Notes: generated by a model from the sequence alone, not told the origin. Shown: positions 46,736 to 56,530, counted from the stretch's first letter. The stretch is 64,000 bases of DNA from Hallerella sp964397425 (GCA_964397425.1 CAYNID010000001.1:1-64000); one strand, 5' to 3'. Made by a program: numbers and translations.

Positions 46736-47555
46736 GAAGAGCTCCTTTTCTGATTTGGTACAGTTGATGAAACGTCTCCGTTCGCCGGAGGGATGCCCTT
46801 GGGACAGGGCGCAAACGATTCAAAGCCTTCTTCCGTATTTGGTGGAAGAAACTTCGGAATATATCGATGCCGCCCAGGCGCAGGATAAAAGCCACATGTG
46901 TGAGGAACTCGGCGACGTTTTGTTTCAGGTGGTCTTTCACGCCCAGGTGGCAGGTGAACAGGGGGACTTCGACATTGAAGACGTGACCGATGCGATTTGC
47001 GCCAAAATGCGCCGTCGCCATCCCCATGTGTTCGGGGATGCCAAAGTGGAAAATGCAAGTGAGGTCGTCGGGCGTTGGGAAAACATCAAAGCGGACGAAG
47101 AAAAAGCGCGAGGAGAAGTGCGTAAATCTCCGATGGACAAAGTCTCCCGCAGCATGCCGACGCTTGCCCGCGCCCAAGAAATGGGGCGCCGTGCCGCTAA
47201 AGTAGGATTTGACTGGGCTTCTGACGGGCCTGCTTTTGAAAAGGTCTGCGAAGAATTTGAAGAATTCCGGGAAGAATGCCGCAAAGCGACTGCTGAGGAG
47301 CCGAACCGGGAAAGAATGGAAGAGGAATTCGGCGATTTGCTGTTTGCCCTTTGTCAACTGGCGCGGCATGTTGGTTTGAACGCGGAACTTGCGCTCTGCC
47401 GTGGGGCGAATAAATTCGATCGGCGGTTCCGCGCAATGGAAGTTCTCGCGGCGGAGAAATACCCTCAAAAATCCCTGCGGGATCTTCTCCCGGAGGAATG
47501 GCTCGCTCTGTGGAGCGAAGCGAAGTCCAAGACTAGTCAAAAATCAAATTGTTGA
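46734..47555 (+). CDS. mazG: Nucleoside triphosphate pyrophosphohydrolase
   Basis: Hydrolyses NTPs to NMP and PPi. Two MazG domains are visible: RSPEGCPWDRAQT, EETSEYIDAAQ and EELGDVLFQVVFHAQ in the first, EEFGDLLFALCQLARHVG in the second; 273 residues. The ATG at 46734 gives the family N-terminus (FSDLVQLMKRL); ATG 46767 is possible but would remove part of the first helix. The end overlaps the convergent small membrane-protein gene by 23 nt. Confidence 0.94.
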   Translation: MKSSFSDLVQLMKRLRSPEGCPWDRAQTIQSLLPYLVEETSEYIDAAQAQDKSHMCEELGDVLFQVVFHAQVAGEQGDFDIEDVTDAICAKMRRRHPHVFGDAKVENASEVVGRWENIKADEEKARGEVRKSPMDKVSRSMPTLARAQEMGRRAAKVGFDWASDGPAFEKVCEEFEEFREECRKATAEEPNRERMEEEFGDLLFALCQLARHVGLNAELALCRGANKFDRRFRAMEVLAAEKYPQKSLRDLLPEEWLALWSEAKSKTSQKSNC

Positions 47556-47748
47556 CAGAAAGACCTACGAAAAAGACGAGCAGGTAGCCGTACCAGAGGA
47601 TTGTCAGCGGATAATTCAAAATACGCTTCGACTTGCTGTCGATGGATTTGTTTTTTTCCGCAATGCGAACCAGATTCCGCCGAAAATAGTAGGCGGTCCC
47701 GGCGGTGCCTGCCAGGCTGACCAGAATCAGTAGAATGGTTGAAAGCAT
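47533..47748 (-). CDS. Small membrane protein, 71 residues
   Basis: From ATG 47748 the protein has two hydrophobic segments (LSTILLILVSLAGTAGTAYYF and LTILWYGYLLVFFVGLSV) separated by a basic loop of about 20 residues. Family unknown. A longer in-frame start at 47856 adds 36 polar residues with no membrane character and is less likely. The coding end overlaps the end of mazG. Confidence 0.6.
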   Translation of the reverse strand: MLSTILLILVSLAGTAGTAYYFRRNLVRIAEKNKSIDSKSKRILNYPLTILWYGYLLVFFVGLSVNNLIFD

Positions 47749-47874
47749 GTCCCAAAGATAGTTATTTCGTCGGAGTTCGCCCAACTTTTGGGCGAAAAGC
47801 CTCGTTTCGGAAAATCGCCGGTTGCCCGTTTGCACAAAATTTTCTCTATTTGACAATGTTGACGGCTCGTTTAT

Positions 47875-48354
47875 GTGAACGAACCTTTCTTGTATGAGGT
47901 GTATTTGGATAACCGGGAAAGATTAAATTCCCTGATTGCGGCAGCTTGCGAAGCTGTTTCTGTGGAACTTGTCGAATTTGACATGTTCAGGGCTGGCAAA
48001 CGCCAGGTCCTCCGCATTTACATAGACAAGGTGAATGGCGTAGATGTGGAAGATTGCGCGGAAGTGAGCCGCCGTCTTTCGGATGCCATGGATTTAGACG
48101 AAACCCTTGTGTCGGGTGCGTACACTCTCGAAGTTTCTTCGCCTGGAATCGACCGTCCCCTCAAGTCCACTCGGGATTTTGAACGGAACATCAACCGGGT
48201 CCTGCGCATTTCGCGGACTTCTGGAAAGCCGCTCACGGGAACGCTTGTCGCTGTAGAAGATGAGGATTTGATCCTGTCGGTAAAAGGCGTGGCGGAGGCT
48301 GTCCGGGTATCCCGGTCGGAAGTCCTTTCGGCCAAAGTTGAAGTTCAATTCTAA
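47875..48354 (+). CDS. rimP: Ribosome maturation factor RimP
   Basis: Assists 30S subunit assembly. The family blocks VELVEFDMFRAGKRQVLRIY, VEDCAEVSRRLSDAMD and LEVSSPGIDRPL are present; 159 residues. Starts with GTG 47875 (the ATG two bases earlier is followed at once by a stop). An internal TTG start near 47908 has a better ribosome site and cannot be excluded. First gene of the rimP-nusA-infB operon. Confidence 0.93.
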   Translation: MNEPFLYEVYLDNRERLNSLIAAACEAVSVELVEFDMFRAGKRQVLRIYIDKVNGVDVEDCAEVSRRLSDAMDLDETLVSGAYTLEVSSPGIDRPLKSTRDFERNINRVLRISRTSGKPLTGTLVAVEDEDLILSVKGVAEAVRVSRSEVLSAKVEVQF

Positions 48355-48367
48355 AGAAAAGGCTCTT

Positions 48368-49651
48368 ATGACAAAGAATACGGAACCAAAAATCAATTTG
48401 CTCGATGCGTTCAAGTCGGTCGTTGAAACCAAGAACATCGACAATTCCATTGTCGAAGGCGCACTCAAGGACGCTTTGATCAATGCCGCCCGCAAGTACC
48501 TGAATATCGACAAACACTTTGACGTCAAGATCGATGAAGTGACGAACGACATTTCTATCGCTCTCGTTGTGGATATCGTCGATGATTATCCGGACTACGA
48601 TGAGTCGCTCTCTGCCGAAGAAGTTCAAGAAATGGACGAACATTTCATGCTGGTGGAACAGGCGCGGGATTTGAACCCCGATGTCCAACCGGGCGACCAT
48701 CTTGAAATGGAACTTCCGGTTTCCGCTTTTGGCCGGCAGGCGATTCAGACGGCGAAACAGTTCTTGATTCAGCGCATCCGCGATGAAGAACGCCGCAAAA
48801 TTTTGGACACATACAAAGGCCGAATTGGTACGATTGTCAACGGCGAAGTCCTCCGGATTGAAAAACGCAATATCATCGTTTCCATCGGACGTCAGACCGA
48901 AGCGATTCTCGATCAGAAGCAAATGCTTCCCAAGGAACGTTTCCAACAGGGGGATTCGGTTAAGGCCGTCATTTCCGGTGTGAGCGAATCGTCCAAGAGC
49001 AACGTTCCGCAGGTGACCCTTTCTCGCACCAATGAACAATTCCTTTACGAATTGTTCCGCCAAGAAGTTCCTGAAATTTTCGACGGTTCCGTGGAAGTCC
49101 GCGGAGTTGTCCGTGAAGCGGGATACCGCGCCAAAATTTCTGTTGTCGCGAGGGATGCCCGGATAGATCCGGTCGGAGCTTGCGTCGGAATGAAAGGTGC
49201 CCGAGTTCAAGCGATTGTTCGTGAACTTGGCAACGAACGGATTGACATTGTCCACTGGGATCCGGATTTGATCACATTTATTCGCCACGCACTTTCTCCG
49301 GCGAATATCGTCAAGTATTTTGAAGTTCCCGATACGTCCCGTTGCGTCATTGTTGTCGCCGATGAAGATTTGCCGCAGGCGATAGGCCGCAATGGTCAGA
49401 ATGTCAATTTGGCATCCCGTTTGGTGCAACGCGAATTGATGGTCTTTGGCGAAAAGGAATGGTCGGCCAAGAGTGATGAAGACAAACAGAAAGTTTTGAC
49501 TCCGCAGCCGGAAGAAATTAGGCGGGTGGAAGAGTCTGTGACCGCAGAAGAGTCCCCGTTCAAAGCGGATGCCTCCCAAAATGTCGAACCGGCATCGGTG
49601 GATGAAACATCTCCGGTCAGTGAAAATTCGGAAACGGAAGGTCAAGCTTAA
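48368..49651 (+). CDS. nusA: Transcription termination/antitermination protein NusA
   Basis: Binds RNA polymerase and modulates pausing and termination. The 427-residue protein has the N-terminal polymerase-binding domain, an S1 domain (GTIVNGEVLRIEKRNIIVSIG), and two KH domains (RIDPVGACVGMKGARVQ and DLPQAIGRNGQNVNLAS). A Glu/Ser-rich tail replaces the C-terminal acidic repeats of E. coli NusA. Start ATG 48368, 13 nt after rimP. Confidence 0.96.
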   Translation: MTKNTEPKINLLDAFKSVVETKNIDNSIVEGALKDALINAARKYLNIDKHFDVKIDEVTNDISIALVVDIVDDYPDYDESLSAEEVQEMDEHFMLVEQARDLNPDVQPGDHLEMELPVSAFGRQAIQTAKQFLIQRIRDEERRKILDTYKGRIGTIVNGEVLRIEKRNIIVSIGRQTEAILDQKQMLPKERFQQGDSVKAVISGVSESSKSNVPQVTLSRTNEQFLYELFRQEVPEIFDGSVEVRGVVREAGYRAKISVVARDARIDPVGACVGMKGARVQAIVRELGNERIDIVHWDPDLITFIRHALSPANIVKYFEVPDTSRCVIVVADEDLPQAIGRNGQNVNLASRLVQRELMVFGEKEWSAKSDEDKQKVLTPQPEEIRRVEESVTAEESPFKADASQNVEPASVDETSPVSENSETEGQA

Positions 49652-49680
49652 GAGAGAAGCTTATTGGAGCAAAAGCATAG

Positions 49681-52600
49681 ATGAGTAACGAAATCAAAAT
49701 CACACCGGGTGAATGGGCGAAGAAACATGGAGTCGACGCAAGTCGAGTCGTAACCCTGTTGCACGAAAATGGTGTGCAGGTCTTGACGCCTTTTTCCCCA
49801 GTTCCCCAAGTGGCTTTTGCTTCGATTGAAGCTCAAGTGTTGGAAGAAAAGGCGAAGGCGGACGCGCGTAAAGCCAAAGCTCAGGGATTGCGCAAGAATT
49901 TGAAGAAAAATTCTCCGGAAGAAAAGGAAGAAGCTCCGCGTCCGGCGGCACCACCCGTGCAAGCGAACGGGCGCCGTACGATTACGGGCAAGTTTATGGG
50001 TGGAAGCGTCAAATTGACGCGTTCTGCGACAGCTCGCCCGGCTCCGAAGCCCATTCCTTCGGCAAAAACGCAAACTCCGGCTGCAAAGCCTGTCGCGCCC
50101 GTGGCAGTTGTGAAACCTTTGGCGCCAGCACCTGCTCCAAAGCCCGCTCCGACGGCGGCACCGGCAGTCAAGCCGGTTCCGGCAGCTCCGACGGTGAACG
50201 TCAAAACGCCGCCTCCGGCGGCTTCTGTGGAACCGAAAAAAGAGATTCCACCGGCAAAACCGGCGCAGCAAGCGCCCGGTGCGCCCGTTCCGCGCCCGCG
50301 GATCAACGCGACTCCGGTTGGAGAACTCCGCCCGGTCGAAATGAAGGCTCAGGTTTTCAAACCGGATGCGGCTATTCTCGCCCGAATTGAAAAGTCCAAG
50401 CAGCAAGCCGCCGCCCAACATCGGCGGGGCAATAATGGCTCTGGGCAGGGATACACGGGGCATTTCGGACCAGGTGCAAATGGTGGAAATTACCGTGGCG
50501 GTTCTGGAAATGGCCGTTTCCGTTCAAATGGAACGGGAAATTCGTCTAATACCGGCGCAAGATCGTTTGGCGGTGGCCAGGTTCGCACGGGACGTTTCCC
50601 CGGTCAGAACATGCAAGATGTTTTCGCCAATGCGCAAAATAACGCCGGTGGCAACAACCGTTTTGGCGGAGGCAACAATAAGCCGGGACAATCTCGTGGT
50701 GGCAATAACGCGGATCGCTTCAAGGGAAAACGCGGAAAGAATGGTCGGGATGTCAAGGACAACCGTTTTGATCAAGGGGAACAGCAGGATTCCGTCCGGC
50801 AAAATGTTTCCCGGGTGATGGCTTCGCTTTCCAAAAATCCGGTCAAGAAAGTTTATCACAAAGATAAGAGTGCCTCTGCAGAAGGGGAACAGAAAAAGAT
50901 TTTGAAGACCTCTGACTTTATCACGGTGGGTGAACTTGCCGGGATGATGGATCAGATGCCCGCCCGTGTCATTGCCAAATGCATGGAAATGGGGATGATG
51001 GTCACAATCAATGCGCGCCTGGATTTTGAAACGATTCAAGTGCTGGCCGATGAATTCGGTTATGAAGCGCAATTGATGGAAGAATATGATGAAGACGTTT
51101 TGGGTGTCGAAGAAGAAAAGTCCGAAGATTTGGAAACGCGGCATCCCGTGGTGACCGTGATGGGTCATGTGGACCACGGTAAAACCTCTCTTCTCGACTG
51201 GATTCGCAAAACGCACGTCGTTTCTGGTGAATCGGGCGGTATTACGCAGCACATTGGCGCTTATGAAGTGACCACTGCTGTGGGAAAGGTGACATTCCTC
51301 GATACGCCGGGGCACGAAGCCTTTAGCGCGATGCGCGCCAGAGGTTCTCAGGTGACAGACGTGATAGTCTTGGTTGTCGCCGCTGATTCTATGGTGATGC
51401 CGCAAACGGTTGAATCCATTGAACTGGCGAAACGCGAAAAAGTTCCCTTGGTCGTCGCCATCACCAAGATGGACTTGCCGACTGCCAATCCGGACAAGAT
51501 TCGTACGCAGTTGGCGGAACGCGGTGTCGAAGTCGAACAATGGGGCGGCAGCGTCAGCTGTATCGAAGTTTCTGCGCGTACCGGTCAGGGTATGCCGCAA
51601 CTTTTGGAAACTTTGGCCTTGGAAGCGGAAGTCCTTGAACTCAAGGCTTCGAAATCGGCAAGGGCCCGTGGAGCGGTTGTGGAATCCAAACTCGATGCGG
51701 GTAAGGGTTCTATGGCGACGATCTTAATTCAAAATGGTACTCTCCATGTTGGCGATCCGTTTGTTTGTGGAGTTTATGCAGGCCGTGTCCGCGCCATGTT
51801 CGATGACCGCGGCAAACAGATGAAAGAAGCTGGCCCCTCGACTCCTTGTCAGGTGTTGGGCTTTGACGGTACGCCGCAAGCGGGTGATGAATTGGCTGTT
51901 GTCGAAGACGAAAAGACCGCGCGTGAAATTGCCTCGAAGCGCCGTATGGCGGCGCGTGAACGCGATCTTCGCGCCCGGAAGTCCATTTCTCTGGAATCCA
52001 CTTACGAAGGCGTCAAGAATGGTACCGTTTCGGAATTGAACTTGATTATCAAAGCCGATGTGGGTGGATCGTCTGAAGCGATTGCCGCAAGTCTTGAAAA
52101 GCTTTCGAATAGCGAAGTCAAGATTAACATTATCCGCAAAGGGGTTGGCGCCATCACGGATTCCGATATCCTGCTCGCTTCGACATCGCAGGCGGTCATT
52201 GTCGCCTTCCACTTGATGCCGTCATTTTCGATTCGCGAAATGGCCCAGAAAGAAGGGATTCAAATCAAGACTTACCGCGTCATTTACGAAATCATCGACG
52301 ATATCAAGAATACGGTGGAAGGCCTTTTGAAGCCTACAACCCGCGAAGAATTGACTGGCGAAGCGGAAATCCGCCAAGTGTTCCGGATTCCGAAGGTCGG
52401 TCTTATCGCTGGCTGTATGGTGACAGATGGCGAAGTGGACCGCAACAGCCGCGTTCATGTTTACCGCAATGGCGTGGAATTGGGCACCACGGTTGTCCAG
52501 TCCCTCAAGCGGCATAAGGACGATGTGAAGTCTGTTGCTCGCGGATTCGAATGCGGAATCGGCCTGAAGGGTTACGACAATCTTGAAGAAGGCGATACGC

Positions 52601-52719
52601 TGATGTTCTTCAAGGAAGTCACTGTGGCCCGTACCCTTGCCGATGTCGCCCGCGATGAAGCGGCTGCCAAAGCCGCCGCTGCTAAAAAGGCATCCGAAGC
52701 GAAGAAGGAGAATGCCTGA
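49681..52719 (+). CDS. infB: Translation initiation factor IF-2
   Basis: GTPase that places initiator tRNA on the 30S subunit. 1012 residues, longer than E. coli IF-2 (890). A short N-terminal IF2 domain is followed by an extended Pro/Ala/Lys region (to about 250) and a Gly/Asn/Arg-rich region (to about 360) that account for the extra length. The GTPase domain starts near 494 with GHVDHGKTSLLD, then DTPGHEAFSAMR and TKMD; beta-barrel domains II-IV follow. The stop overlaps the rbfA start (TGATG). Confidence 0.97.
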   Translation: MSNEIKITPGEWAKKHGVDASRVVTLLHENGVQVLTPFSPVPQVAFASIEAQVLEEKAKADARKAKAQGLRKNLKKNSPEEKEEAPRPAAPPVQANGRRTITGKFMGGSVKLTRSATARPAPKPIPSAKTQTPAAKPVAPVAVVKPLAPAPAPKPAPTAAPAVKPVPAAPTVNVKTPPPAASVEPKKEIPPAKPAQQAPGAPVPRPRINATPVGELRPVEMKAQVFKPDAAILARIEKSKQQAAAQHRRGNNGSGQGYTGHFGPGANGGNYRGGSGNGRFRSNGTGNSSNTGARSFGGGQVRTGRFPGQNMQDVFANAQNNAGGNNRFGGGNNKPGQSRGGNNADRFKGKRGKNGRDVKDNRFDQGEQQDSVRQNVSRVMASLSKNPVKKVYHKDKSASAEGEQKKILKTSDFITVGELAGMMDQMPARVIAKCMEMGMMVTINARLDFETIQVLADEFGYEAQLMEEYDEDVLGVEEEKSEDLETRHPVVTVMGHVDHGKTSLLDWIRKTHVVSGESGGITQHIGAYEVTTAVGKVTFLDTPGHEAFSAMRARGSQVTDVIVLVVAADSMVMPQTVESIELAKREKVPLVVAITKMDLPTANPDKIRTQLAERGVEVEQWGGSVSCIEVSARTGQGMPQLLETLALEAEVLELKASKSARARGAVVESKLDAGKGSMATILIQNGTLHVGDPFVCGVYAGRVRAMFDDRGKQMKEAGPSTPCQVLGFDGTPQAGDELAVVEDEKTAREIASKRRMAARERDLRARKSISLESTYEGVKNGTVSELNLIIKADVGGSSEAIAASLEKLSNSEVKINIIRKGVGAITDSDILLASTSQAVIVAFHLMPSFSIREMAQKEGIQIKTYRVIYEIIDDIKNTVEGLLKPTTREELTGEAEIRQVFRIPKVGLIAGCMVTDGEVDRNSRVHVYRNGVELGTTVVQSLKRHKDDVKSVARGFECGIGLKGYDNLEEGDTLMFFKEVTVARTLADVARDEAAAKAAAAKKASEAKKENA

Positions 52720-53096
52720 TGCCCAGGAATTCTCACAGTCAACGCCGAGTCCCGCGCACGGTTCGTCTCGATGAACAGTTTCGCGAAGAAATCAGTAAGC
52801 TTTTGATGAAAGGGCTGAAAGATCCGCGGATTGGATTTGTGACAATCAGCCGGGTGGAAATTTCAAATGATTTGAGCTTTGCAAAAGTCTTTGTCTCCGT
52901 GCTCGGCTCTGACCGCGAGAAAGCGGCTTCGCTTATCGGACTCCGCAATTCCGCAGGATTTATCCGCACTTATTTGGGCAAGGCTCTCAAAATTCGCAAA
53001 ATCCCGCAATTGAACTTTCTTTTGGATGAAAGTTTGGACCATGCGATGCATATTGAAGAAATCCTTGCTGATTTGAAGGACCGGGGTGAGCTTTAA
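52719..53096 (+). CDS. rbfA: Ribosome-binding factor A
   Basis: KH-fold protein needed for 30S maturation. 125 residues with the family core LKDPRIGFVTISRVEISNDL and the C-terminal PQLNFLLDESLDHAMHIEE. The start shares one base with the infB stop, and the 3' end overlaps truB by 11 nt. Confidence 0.95.
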   Translation: MPRNSHSQRRVPRTVRLDEQFREEISKLLMKGLKDPRIGFVTISRVEISNDLSFAKVFVSVLGSDREKAASLIGLRNSAGFIRTYLGKALKIRKIPQLNFLLDESLDHAMHIEEILADLKDRGEL

Positions 53097-54006
53097 TTTG
53101 CCACCTTCGGGACTCATCCTTTTAGATAAACCGGTGGGCGTCACCTCGTGTAACGCCCTTTTTCCTCTTCGTAAAATTTTCAAAACCAGGCGGGTTGGAC
53201 ATGCGGGCTCTCTGGATATGCGGGCTTCGGGTTTGATTGTCGCTGCGGTTGGACGGGCAACGCGGTTGCTGCCTTTTGTCGAGGCGGGAGAAAAATCGTA
53301 TTCTTTTTTCGCTCATTTCGGCTATTCGACCTGTACGGACGAATGGGACGGAAAATTGCTTGAACAGGATATGAATCCGGAGCCTGTTTTTGAAGAAGAC
53401 GTTCAGAAAATCATTCCCCGTTTTGTCGGAAACATCAGCCAGGTCCCGCCGGATTTCAGTGCGGTCAAACTTCAAGGCCATCGGGCGTCGGATTTGAAAC
53501 GCAAGGGCAGGGAAGTTGAACTGGCCGCGCGTCAAATTTTTATCCGGAGCCTGCGCTTAGAAGGAAAAGCCGAAATTCCGGAAGGGGCGTCAGGACGCGT
53601 CCGTTCGTCGTACCGGTTTTCTTGTGACTGTTCCAAAGGAACTTACATCCGTTCGCTAGTTCGGGATATGGCAAAGGCTTTGGGAACATGGGGCGCCGTT
53701 TCCGGCATTCGCCGGACCCGAATCGGTCACTTGAATGTGGCCGATGCCGTTCAACCGGAAAATTTAAATGAAAATTCCCTGTTGAAACCTCAAGATTGCA
53801 TGGGCTTTCCTTCTCTTGAAGTGACTGACCGCCAAGTGGAAGCTTTGCGCAATGGACGTTCTGTGACATGGAACGGAAATCCCCCTGAAACGGCGGAGTC
53901 GAACTTTCTTTTGGCTGTGGGCCGTGACGGCGAAGCCAAGGCGGGCTGCGTATTTGAAGAAGGGAAGATTGTCCCCAAGTTTTATCTGGGAGGCGAAGGT
54001 GCCTGA
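53086..54006 (+). CDS. truB: tRNA pseudouridine(55) synthase
   Basis: Isomerises U55 in the T loop of tRNAs. The catalytic Asp is in GHAGSLDMRASG (usual form GHTGSLDPxATG); other motifs are LLDKPVGVTS, the Tyr-containing EKSY, and KGTYIRSLVRDMA. About 306 residues, with a PUA-like C-terminal region. GTG 53086, with aagga upstream, overlaps rbfA; the 3' end overlaps ribF by 8 nt. Confidence 0.95.
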   Translation: MSFNLPPSGLILLDKPVGVTSCNALFPLRKIFKTRRVGHAGSLDMRASGLIVAAVGRATRLLPFVEAGEKSYSFFAHFGYSTCTDEWDGKLLEQDMNPEPVFEEDVQKIIPRFVGNISQVPPDFSAVKLQGHRASDLKRKGREVELAARQIFIRSLRLEGKAEIPEGASGRVRSSYRFSCDCSKGTYIRSLVRDMAKALGTWGAVSGIRRTRIGHLNVADAVQPENLNENSLLKPQDCMGFPSLEVTDRQVEALRNGRSVTWNGNPPETAESNFLLAVGRDGEAKAGCVFEEGKIVPKFYLGGEGA

Positions 54007-54880
54007 ACAGAATTCCAGGGCGGTGACCGTTGGAAATTTTGACGGATGCCATTTAGGCCATCAGGAAATTTTCCAAATCCTGCGAAACGAAGCGAAAGCG
54101 CGGGGATTGTTGCCGACGGTCGTTTCGTTTGAACCGCATACGAGACATGTTTTGGGAATTCCGGGACAGCCCGCTTTGCTGACGACGACAGAAGAAAAAG
54201 CCTCTTTTGTGAAATCGTTGGGGCTGGATTTTGTCGCGCTCCCGTTTTCGCGGACGGTGGCTGCGAAGCCGTATCAAACGTTTTTGTCCGAAGAAATTCT
54301 CGGCAGGTTGAATGCGAAATTTTTGGTTTTGGGACATGACCATCGATTTGGGGCTGCAGGCAAGGGAAGTTTTGAAGCCATTTTGACGGCGTTTCCGGAA
54401 ATTTCCGCGATTCAAGTTTCTGCAAAATACAAAGATGGCGAAATTTTGAACTCGTCCCGAATCCGGGATGCCCTTGAAAAGGGGGCGGTCGAAAGGGCGA
54501 CGACTTTTTTGGGAAGGCCTTACCGGATTCACGGTACCGTTGTCTTGGGAAAACGTTTGGGGCGAACCATCGGATTCCCGACGGCGAATGTGCAAATGGG
54601 AAAATACAAGCTTGTTCCCAAATTCGGATCTTACGTGGCTGTTGCCCGTTTGCAAGACGGCAGCGCTTATCGTGCAGTTGTCAATATCGGTTTGCAGCCT
54701 TCCATTGGAAATTTGCCGCTTTCTGTCGAAGCCCACATCCTGGATTTTCACGGGGATATTTACGGGCAGCAAATGGATGTGGATTTGCTTGCATTTATCC
54801 GCGCAGAGCGAAAATTTGAATCGTTGGATGCTCTCAAATGGCAAATCGGCATGGATGCGGATTTTGCCAGGAATTATTGA
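53999..54880 (+). CDS. ribF: Bifunctional riboflavin kinase/FAD synthetase
   Basis: Converts riboflavin to FMN and FAD. The N-terminal nucleotidyltransferase domain has VGNFDGCHLGHQE and GHDHRFGAAGKG, with SSRIRDALEKG; the C-terminal kinase domain has GRTIGFPTANV and SVEAHILDF. GTG 53999 is chosen because ggagg lies about 5 nt upstream and it gives the conserved N-terminus; 293 residues. Coupled to truB by overlap and 3 nt before the barrel gene. Confidence 0.94.
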   Translation: MPEQNSRAVTVGNFDGCHLGHQEIFQILRNEAKARGLLPTVVSFEPHTRHVLGIPGQPALLTTTEEKASFVKSLGLDFVALPFSRTVAAKPYQTFLSEEILGRLNAKFLVLGHDHRFGAAGKGSFEAILTAFPEISAIQVSAKYKDGEILNSSRIRDALEKGAVERATTFLGRPYRIHGTVVLGKRLGRTIGFPTANVQMGKYKLVPKFGSYVAVARLQDGSAYRAVVNIGLQPSIGNLPLSVEAHILDFHGDIYGQQMDVDLLAFIRAERKFESLDALKWQIGMDADFARNY

Positions 54881-54883
54881 AAC

Positions 54884-55990
54884 GTGCTAAACCCGATTTC
54901 AAAGACGAGTTTTTTCTGTTTGTTTTTGGCCGTTTGCGCGTTTGCCGATATCCGTTTTTATGCGCAGGACACATTGCAAATCGATACAACGCGGCAGGAG
55001 CATTTTCAACGTTATTCGGCGGTGCCGGTTTTAGGTTATACGGAAGAAACGCGAATTCAGTGTGGTGCGATGGTGCTTCTTTTTTTGCGTCCGAATGAAG
55101 AAAACGGCAAAGTACCCGAAATCGGTTTTACGGCTTATGGCTCATCCCGTGGACAGCTTCAACTGACTTTGGAACCTTACATTTATTTTTACCACGACAA
55201 GATAAGCCTGTGGATGGATTTGGAATACCAAGATTGGATTGCCAGTTATTTTGGTCGGGGAAATTCTCCCGATATCGACAAGTATATCGGTTACAATCGG
55301 AAAAAACTTTATTTGGGCGGGCGACTGGAAATTCGCGTTGGGCTGCCGGAACAGTTTAAATACGGTGTTTCCCTGCACATTGAAAATTCCGATATTGAAT
55401 TTGACAAAGAAGGCTCTGTCTTACCGCCGGAACCTTCTTCGGGGCAGCGGAATGGAGTCGGATATTTGATAGGCTTCGACACCCGTGACAATACCAACTG
55501 GACAAAACACGGATTCTTGATTGAATGGGAACAACAGTTTTACAACAAAGCGTTTGGCGATTATTCCTTTGACGTGGAATCTTTTGACCTGCGCGGGTAC
55601 ACGACGTTTCCGGGGAATGTCTCTGCGGCAGTGGGGGCTCTTTGGAAACGAGCCGAGGGGAACGTGCCTTTTGATATGCTCGCCGGTCCCGATGGCATCA
55701 AAAGATTTCGCGGCGTGGAAAGCCTTTATTTCGGAGACAACCAGGCGTTAATTTTGCAAGCGGAATTGCGCCGTCATTTCGTTTGGCTTTTGGGTGGGCA
55801 CGTGTTTTTTGAAGGGGGAAAGTCTGGCGAATACTTCAGCGATTTGATGCGGAACAAATGGCACCGCTCCATTGGATTCGGAGCTCTTTTGGCGTTGAAT
55901 CTCCAGGAGAGCCTTTTTGCCCGGGCGGATGTTTCGTGGGTGGACGCTCATCACATCGGGTTGTCGTTCTATGTCCGCCAGGCGTTTTGA
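54884..55990 (+). CDS. BamA/TamA-like (D15 surface antigen) outer-membrane barrel without POTRA domains
   Basis: 368 residues with a signal peptide (cleavage near VCAFA, about residue 21) directly followed by barrel sequence. The conserved Omp85 loop motif appears as KRFRGVESLYFGDN near residue 270, and the protein ends in an aromatic residue (VRQAF) as barrels do. No POTRA repeats fit between signal and barrel. The function may be transport or structure at the outer membrane. GTG start, 3 nt after ribF and 13 nt before the thioesterase, so it bridges the translation operon and the lipid-type cluster. Confidence 0.8.
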   Translation: MLNPISKTSFFCLFLAVCAFADIRFYAQDTLQIDTTRQEHFQRYSAVPVLGYTEETRIQCGAMVLLFLRPNEENGKVPEIGFTAYGSSRGQLQLTLEPYIYFYHDKISLWMDLEYQDWIASYFGRGNSPDIDKYIGYNRKKLYLGGRLEIRVGLPEQFKYGVSLHIENSDIEFDKEGSVLPPEPSSGQRNGVGYLIGFDTRDNTNWTKHGFLIEWEQQFYNKAFGDYSFDVESFDLRGYTTFPGNVSAAVGALWKRAEGNVPFDMLAGPDGIKRFRGVESLYFGDNQALILQAELRRHFVWLLGGHVFFEGGKSGEYFSDLMRNKWHRSIGFGALLALNLQESLFARADVSWVDAHHIGLSFYVRQAF

Positions 55991-56003
55991 CCCGGAGTAA
56001 CGT

Positions 56004-56414
56004 ATGGAAACTTGCAAACATCGGCATACGAGTCGTATCGAAGTCCGGTATGCGGAAACGGATCAGATGGGAGTGGTGCACCACTCCAAATACGCGGTCT
56101 GGTTTGAACAGGCCCGGACAGACTTCTTCAAATCGCTGGGGGCCAGCTATGCGGAAATCGAAAAAGAGGGATTTGTAAGCCCCGTCCTGGAATTGAATGT
56201 CCGCTACCGCAGCCCGGCGCGGTATGGGGATTTTGTCGATATCGAAACGACCCTTGAACGGGTTGGTGCGCTTCATTTCCGCTTTCATTACAAGTTGTCC
56301 GTGGGAAGCCGCCTTTGTACGACAGCGTCAACCATGCACTGTTTTTTGAAAAATGGAAAGCCGACTCGGGAGATGCCTCGGCAAGTGTCTTTGCTGTTTC
56401 CTCTGGGAAAATAG
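56004..56414 (+). CDS. Hotdog-fold acyl-CoA/ACP thioesterase (YbgC/4HBT type)
   Basis: 136 residues. The active-site block RYAETDQMGVVHHSKYAVWFE is that of 4-hydroxybenzoyl-CoA thioesterase/YbgC enzymes, with the catalytic Asp in ETDQMG. A ggag site lies 6 nt upstream of the ATG. Located before the ACP and ketosynthase genes, it could release acyl chains from that ACP; this role is inferred from position. Confidence 0.88.
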   Translation: METCKHRHTSRIEVRYAETDQMGVVHHSKYAVWFEQARTDFFKSLGASYAEIEKEGFVSPVLELNVRYRSPARYGDFVDIETTLERVGALHFRFHYKLSVGSRLCTTASTMHCFLKNGKPTREMPRQVSLLFPLGK

Positions 56415-56530
56415 GCGTTTTATCATTTTTATCGGAAATAAGCCGCATCATATCCTTGATTTTGGGTGAAGACGGATTGTTTTGGGTAAAATTTTTCTAT
56501 CCTTGGAAGAAATTCCAACAAGAGGTTCAA

